Of a stretch of DNA of 62,052 bases, positions 54,079 to 62,052 are shown one piece after another; within the stretch, counting starts at the first letter, position 1; every line of letters starts with the position of its first letter. This DNA is from Clostridiaceae bacterium (GTDB lineage Bacteria > Bacillota > Clostridia > Lachnospirales > Lachnospiraceae), in the NCBI GenBank assembly GCA_910575435.1, contig CAJTGI010000018.1, forward strand, positions 1 through 62,052, written 5' to 3'. A model generated the notes under the pieces. That model ran no database searches, was not told the origin of the DNA, and worked only from the letters and a program-made list of their open reading frames with translations. The position numbers and the translations under genes are program-made.

Positions 54079-55455
54079 TTATTCCTGTATCTTTAACTCC
54101 TGAATAAAATAGCCATCCCTGATTGTTGTCAGAGAGAAGACATTTTCATAATGTTCCAGAATACTTTTATAACTTGCAAGGCCAATTCCTCTGTCCGCCC
54201 CTCTGGTAGAATAACCTTGCTGCCAAATCTTGTGAAAATCAATGTTTGAATACAATGGATTTCTTACTTGAAATGTTGTGCATTCTTCCTGACTGCTAAT
54301 CATAATATGTATCTGCGGTTTTGGCTTCTTATCTTTTTTTCCTTGTACTTCATCAATAGCATTGTCAATCAGTATCCCCAGGCATCTGCACAAGTCAGTC
54401 GTTCTCAGCCGCGTCCTATCAAATGGACGCAATACTTCCAGTTCACAGGAAATCTGCTCCTGCTGCATTTTTTCCATTTTCCCCAACAGCAGCCCTTTTA
54501 CCTCAAGCATATGAATATTTCCAAGCTGTGTCAATCTGCGTATCTGTTCCCCTACCTGATAATCAAAATCACTTGTCATATCCTGGATAAAATTCTGCAC
54601 TGCTTCCATATTTCCTTCTTTTGCCTGAAGGTACATGCCAGACATCATATTTTTATAATCATGACGGAATCTTCGCATTTCACTCTGCAGTTTTTCTAAA
54701 CTCTCAATATAAGCATTTTGCTGCTGCATACTAATCTGCTGAGCCTGAATTTGCTTCTTTTGCATTTCCTGACGCCCTGCATAACCGAAAATAATAAAAA
54801 CAATCAGTAGATATAACAGAGAAACGACTGCATTATCGTTACCAACCCGTTCTCCCATTTGCACCATATAATAAAGTATTTCAGACAAAATCGGGTATAA
54901 ACTGATAAAAATAATACTTACCTTTTTCGATTCTTTCCGTTCCATCCACAGTCGGAACATTTTCCCAACTCCGGTTTTAAATAGAAACAGCACCCAGATA
55001 ATCTCAATGAGTGGTGTTAATCCATACAGAAAAAAATAATAGATTAACCGTTCTCCCCAAATATCCAAATGAAACGTCATATTAGGTGAAAATAAAACGC
55101 CTATGTGTACCGCAAAAGATTCCAACATTTCTAAAAAAACAGCACAAATCCAACAAGTCAGCAGATTTTCCCGATAGAGAAAATATAAATAAGACATTGC
55201 TCCTGTCATTCCCATATAGGTAAACAAGATTTGTCCTGCATTATACCTCCATCGAAAGATACCTACTTTATAAAAAACTGTCCCTATCAATGCCCAGACA
55301 CAGATAAATAATATAGTACAAGCAATTATTTTCACTTTGCGCTCTCTTATTTGATATGGTTTTCGCCCCAAAAGTAACATAGAGATCCAGAGCATAAATA
55401 GCGTACTTATTGTCAAACCAAAGGTATTACCGCAGAAAAGTTCCCAAAAACTCAT
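54079..55455 (-). CDS. GHKL sensor histidine kinase
   Basis: 458 residues from ATG 55455 (GAGG and AGGAGG upstream). N-terminal half with six or seven helices, then a short coiled coil and the kinase core: MRRFRHDYKNMMSG with the phospho-His, LGILIDNAIDEV N-box, and DRGIGLASYK G-box. AgrC-like in layout, so the input is probably a peptide or membrane-active compound. No precursor peptide gene was found next to it. Confidence 0.9.
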   Translation of the reverse strand: MSFWELFCGNTFGLTISTLFMLWISMLLLGRKPYQIRERKVKIIACTILFICVWALIGTVFYKVGIFRWRYNAGQILFTYMGMTGAMSYLYFLYRENLLTCWICAVFLEMLESFAVHIGVLFSPNMTFHLDIWGERLIYYFFLYGLTPLIEIIWVLFLFKTGVGKMFRLWMERKESKKVSIIFISLYPILSEILYYMVQMGERVGNDNAVVSLLYLLIVFIIFGYAGRQEMQKKQIQAQQISMQQQNAYIESLEKLQSEMRRFRHDYKNMMSGMYLQAKEGNMEAVQNFIQDMTSDFDYQVGEQIRRLTQLGNIHMLEVKGLLLGKMEKMQQEQISCELEVLRPFDRTRLRTTDLCRCLGILIDNAIDEVQGKKDKKPKPQIHIMISSQEECTTFQVRNPLYSNIDFHKIWQQGYSTRGADRGIGLASYKSILEHYENVFSLTTIRDGYFIQELKIQE

Positions 55456-55507
55456 AATCCTCTTATACCTCCTACAACTTCTCACAATCCTAGCAAAACT
55501 ACATAGT

Positions 55508-55536
55508 ATCATATCATTTAGTCTTTGAAAAAACAA
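55508..55536 (-). promoter_or_regulatory. Promoter of the kinase-regulator operon
   Basis: Minus strand TTGTTT (55536-55531), 17-base spacer, TATGAT (55513-55508), 53 bases before the kinase start. Confidence 0.6.
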
Positions 55537-55576
55537 TATCCTTACGGAATACCATCCAAGGGGGCTTTTTATCATT

Positions 55577-55789
55577 TTGGCGGACCTTTACGAAACGGAT
55601 AAGGAAGTGCAAAATCTGATAGACTGGGTATGCCTTTCGGAGCAGATAAAGGAAAACAATAATACAATCCGCAATCTGACCAGGGAATATAAAAAGATTG
55701 AGCCGGATTGCCGGGAGGGAGTGCGGGCGCAGTTGGAGCGCATGAAAGAACTTTGCAAAGAGCGTAATAATGGTCTTATATCTGGTTGA
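55577..55789 (+). CDS. Short helical ORF, possible gene remnant
   Basis: 70 residues from TTG 55577 without a convincing ribosome binding site; the frame opens at 55529 without an ATG. The charged helical product (NLIDWVCLSEQIKENNNTI) matches nothing I recognise. Composition is like the rest of the chromosome rather than the AT-rich neighbours, so it may be the 3' remnant of a gene disrupted when that module arrived. Confidence 0.3.
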   Translation: MADLYETDKEVQNLIDWVCLSEQIKENNNTIRNLTREYKKIEPDCREGVRAQLERMKELCKERNNGLISG

Positions 55790-56038
55790 TGCGGAGCCGG
55801 AGGAAAGAATTGCCAGGCAGTATTCCATGAAATCTAAAATGAATTGAGTAGAACAATATGAACATCTTTGGCGGAGCCATATTGTAAAAAGCCATATCCA
55901 ATGATAAAGTTGTAGTAGTCGCGACAGAGTAGTAGTAGGTTATAATTCACATCGGAAGTGCCAACGCCTTGTAGATGTTTTTTGGCTACTATGAATGTTC
56001 AACCCGAGAAAAATAGCAGCGGGAGGATGAGATATTTT

Positions 56039-56866
56039 ATGCTATGGTACTATATGTATCCCTCCACGGAGGAAGTTCAGGATTTGCCATTCTATGTCAT
56101 CAGCATCGGTCTGCATGAATTGCAGCCGAAGATTGTCCGTCCGCAGGGACATGAATACGACCAGTTTTTCTACAATACCTATGGCTCGGGATGGCTGGAA
56201 ATGAATGGAAGGACATATGAACTTCCGGAGGGAGCTGCATTTTTCATACCGGCGGGGATGCCCCACAGCTATTATCCTGATGGGGACATCTGGGATGTGC
56301 GATGGATGGTGCCGGGAGGCATTGGTTTGCCGGATCTATATCGAAAATTCCATCTGGAAGAGGGGGGCGTATTTATGCTGCAGGATGAGTCCGGTCTGGA
56401 TCGGATTCTGAATCAGATGCGGACTGCGCTGATTATCCATCCAAAGCATGGGACTGTGCTGGCGGCAGGCTCTGTGTATCCCTTTATCGTGGAGTTTGTG
56501 TATCAGACCATGCTCTATGCAATCCCGGAACAGGAAGATGCGCCCTATGCGCATGAGATTCTTGTGCTAAAAGAATATATTGGCAATCATTTTATGTATC
56601 CCATTTCTTTGGATGATTTGTGCAAGGTGGTTCCCGTGACCCATCAGCATCTGTGCCGGATGTTCAAGGAGGCATTGGGAATGCGCCCCATGGAGTATGT
56701 TAATGGAGTGAGAATCGAGATGGCAAAGTCTCTGCTGATTTACAGCGAATATTCTATCAGGGAAGTTGGGGAGAAGTGCGGGTTTCAGAATGTGAATTAT
56801 TTTGGAAAAGTATTTAAGTCATATGAGCATATGACGCCATTGGAATATCGAAACAGTGTAATTTAG
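56039..56866 (+). CDS. AraC family regulator with N-terminal cupin
   Basis: About 275 residues. N-terminal cupin (GHEYDQFFYNTYGSGWLEM, PEGAAFFIPAGMPHSYY) that would bind a sugar, and a C-terminal AraC double helix-turn-helix (VTHQHLCRMFKEALGM and CGFQNVNYFGKVFKSYEH). Start is unsure: ATG 56039 lies 12 bases after GGGAGG; ATG 55991 and GTG 55958 are in frame upstream. It stands 107 bases before the beta-galactosidase gene in the same direction and is its likely activator. Confidence 0.9.
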   Translation: MLWYYMYPSTEEVQDLPFYVISIGLHELQPKIVRPQGHEYDQFFYNTYGSGWLEMNGRTYELPEGAAFFIPAGMPHSYYPDGDIWDVRWMVPGGIGLPDLYRKFHLEEGGVFMLQDESGLDRILNQMRTALIIHPKHGTVLAAGSVYPFIVEFVYQTMLYAIPEQEDAPYAHEILVLKEYIGNHFMYPISLDDLCKVVPVTHQHLCRMFKEALGMRPMEYVNGVRIEMAKSLLIYSEYSIREVGEKCGFQNVNYFGKVFKSYEHMTPLEYRNSVI

Positions 56867-56973
56867 TTATGCTTATTCACAGTGATTGAGATGTCAGGAA
56901 ACATGTCTGTGCTAGAAAGAGGGAAATGGCTGTGAATAGCATTTTAGCCGCAGGAGCGGCAGGGGGAACGTGA

Positions 56974-60945
<3,972 letters not shown>

Positions 60946-61025
60946 AAGAGGGATGAAGGCAACATCCCGCTGCGGCGCAGTGGAAAATATTTTAATATGA
61001 CCTAGATTTCGCATTGCATTCGAAA

Positions 61026-61067
61026 GAGAAAGTCCGGGCACGCCGATAGACGGCGAGGGCTTTCTTT
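61026..61067 (+). terminator. Terminator after the beta-galactosidase gene
   Basis: GAGAAAGTCC (61026-61035) pairs with GGGCTTTCTTTT (61057-61067) around an inner CGCCG/CGGCG stem; it ends in a T-rich tract. Confidence 0.7.
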
Positions 61068-61207
61068 TCGGATGCTTTCAATTATTTAGAGAAAAATATT
61101 TGGAAATTTTAAAGGGATATAAAAAAATGCTTGACTTCCTCGTAGCGGGATGTTATACTAGCAAAGCAGTTATCGGAAGTCGTTTTTGAGACTGCGAAAT
61201 TGAATAG

Positions 61208-61293
61208 GGAGAGGTATCGAAGTGGTCATAACGAGGCGGTCTTGAAAACCGTTTGTCCGCAAGGGCGCGTGGGTTCGAATCCCACCCTCTCCG
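61208..61293 (+). tRNA. tRNA-Ser(UGA)
   Basis: 86 bases; acceptor GGAGAGG pairs with CCTCTCC, anticodon loop CTTGAAA gives anticodon TGA, long variable arm typical of class II Ser tRNA, T-loop GTTCGAATC. CCA is not encoded. Confidence 0.97.
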
Positions 61294-61350
61294 TTTCTTT
61301 TTTTTTGAGAAAATATAAAGCGTTGGATTGGCTGATGGATTACAAGAGGA

Positions 61351-61388
61351 TATTTTAAAATGTATGCGGAGGCGTATGTTTTAAAATA
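61351..61388 (+). other. Hairpin between the two tRNA-Ser genes
   Basis: TATTTTAAAATGTATGC pairs with GCGTATGTTTTAAAATA (some G-T pairs) around a four-base loop. May separate or process the tRNA precursors. Confidence 0.5.
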
Positions 61389-61408
61389 GCCTTTTGGCTA
61401 GAATGTAT

Positions 61409-61497
61409 GGAGAAGTACCCAAGAGGCTGAAGGGGCTCCCCTGGAAAGGGAGTAGGTCGTTAATAGCGGCGCGAGGGTTCAAATCCCTCCTTCTCCG
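61409..61497 (+). tRNA. tRNA-Ser(GGA)
   Basis: 89 bases; acceptor GGAGAAG pairs with CTTCTCC, anticodon loop CTGGAAA gives GGA, long variable arm, T-loop GTTCAAATC. CCA is not encoded. Confidence 0.97.
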
Positions 61498-61509
61498 TTA
61501 ATTAAAATG

Positions 61510-61539
61510 AAGGAAAGAACCGAAAAAGGTTCTTTCCTT
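61510..61539 (+). terminator. Terminator after the tRNA genes
   Basis: AAGGAAAGAACC (61510-61521) pairs with 61528-61539 and continues into TTTTT. Confidence 0.9.
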
Positions 61540-61907
61540 TTTTGGTGTATAGGAAGTTGCTTGGCATTTTCAATATGAAGACGCTGGTTTGTCTACGCTC
61601 CGCTTCGGTCCGTGCTTAACAGACATCCACTGGATGTCTAGCACCGTTCTTCTTAGGCGCAATAGTAGCCTTTCCTGGCGAGGTGTTATCCAATCTGGAA
61701 AGACTTTGGGGTTTTTTATTCAATATCTTTTAACATCTTATACTTTAAAAGATCTGAATTGTTTTTCATTATTTTCATAATGTTATCTTCCATCTTGAAG
61801 TTATCTTTAACCTTGTGAAATCAAGCCAATAAGTTGTGGGAAACCAACCCAAAAACCAACGCAAGACATGCAAGAAACAAAAAAAATAAAAAAAACGAAA
61901 AAAACAG
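61540..61907. other. Gene-free stretch upstream of the rrn promoter
   Basis: About 370 bases with no credible gene. It holds a perfect AGACATCC/GGATGTCT hairpin (61621-61628/61632-61639), AT-rich curved-looking DNA and A-runs just before the rrn promoter, as expected for an UP-element region. Confidence 0.5.
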
Positions 61908-61936
61908 TTGACAAACCCCTCCCGCCGTGATAATAT
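61908..61936 (+). promoter_or_regulatory. Strong promoter, probably of an rRNA operon
   Basis: Perfect TTGACA (61908-61913), 17-base spacer, TAATAT (61931-61936), preceded by long A-runs (61878-61904). The downstream sequence has the look of an rrn leader. Confidence 0.75.
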
Positions 61937-61942
61937 AAATCT

Positions 61943-62052
61943 CGCTGACGCACAAAAGAACACAACAAGCAGTCAGCAGCACCTTGACAACTGAACAGCA
62001 GAACAACCCTGAAAATTCTAACAAAATTTTCAACCCCGGACCGCGGGGCCGA
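61943..62052 (+). other. Putative rRNA leader, cut by the window end
   Basis: Leader with CTTGACAACTGAACAGCAG, a phrase typical of rRNA operon flanks in Clostridia, and a GAAAATT/AATTTTC hairpin near 62008-62032. The 16S gene itself is not in the window. Confidence 0.55.

Noticed and set aside
55514-55828. Minus-strand 104-codon frame near the kinase gene
   Set aside because: Overlaps the kinase promoter, lacks a start signal and resembles no protein.

Overview
The window reads as chromosomal DNA of a spore-forming, low-to-mid-GC Gram-positive of the Clostridia, most likely a Lachnospiraceae gut bacterium. The pointers are SpoIIR and SpmB, a T-box leader on ileS, a CIRCE/HrcA heat-shock operator, an agr-type peptide quorum-sensing locus, many small clostridial DUF proteins (DUF1292, DUF1934, DUF3783, DUF1905), and typical AGGAGG ribosome binding sites. 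The species cannot be named from sequence reading alone. The right edge runs into what looks like an rRNA operon promoter and leader, a usual place for an assembly to break.

Layout. 1-0.7 kb: 3' part of an IS transposase. 0.9-5 kb: membrane-anchored HtrA protease and an LTA-synthase-like enzyme. 5.1-7.2 kb: an overlapping ATPase + RloB-like pair that resembles two-gene phage defence modules, followed by a tandem run of seven RNA-like hairpins. 7.5-11 kb: CIRCE-controlled hsp20 and clpB. 11-15.4 kb: ogt, then a cobalamin riboswitch in front of a secreted protein that joins a transcobalamin-like beta domain to an alpha/alpha-barrel-like region, then an orphan metal-binding lipoprotein. 15.4-20.6 kb: divergent agrCA / agrBD with a recognisable AgrD precursor, a PaaK/CapK-like adenylate-forming enzyme and an AT-rich secreted protein of unknown function. 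20.7-24.5 kb: a small hydrophobic peptide, then ileS with its T-box. 24.6-33 kb: a GCAxxG-GGDEF-EAL fusion, an NSS transporter, and an MCP beside an amino-acid ABC transporter whose binding protein and permease are fused. 33-46 kb: spoIIR, class A PBP, glycosyltransferase, argJ, L,D-transpeptidase, small DUF genes, a flagellin-like protein, a cytidylate-kinase-like protein and a sirtuin lacking its catalytic His. 45-51 kb: gltX, UvrD-type helicase, YesN-type regulator, spmB. 51.5-55.5 kb: an AT-rich ABC transporter plus LytTR/GHKL two-component module. 56-61 kb: AraC regulator and a very large secreted GH2 beta-galactosidase. 61.2-62 kb: two tRNA-Ser genes and the rrn promoter.

How parts work together. 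Envelope genes (HtrA, LTA synthase, PBP1, L,D-transpeptidase) recur along the window. There are two LytTR/GHKL signalling systems. Each has a pair of direct repeats with 21-bp period (9-bp repeat, 12-bp gap) upstream of its putative target operon, the geometry known for LytTR activators, so each regulator can be tied to a promoter. The strongest candidates for under-described biology are the riboswitch-controlled, intrinsic-factor-like corrinoid protein; the agr operon extended with an adenylate-forming enzyme; the redox-type GCAxxG domain fused to a c-di-GMP phosphodiesterase; and the hairpin array between the putative defence pair and the heat-shock operon.
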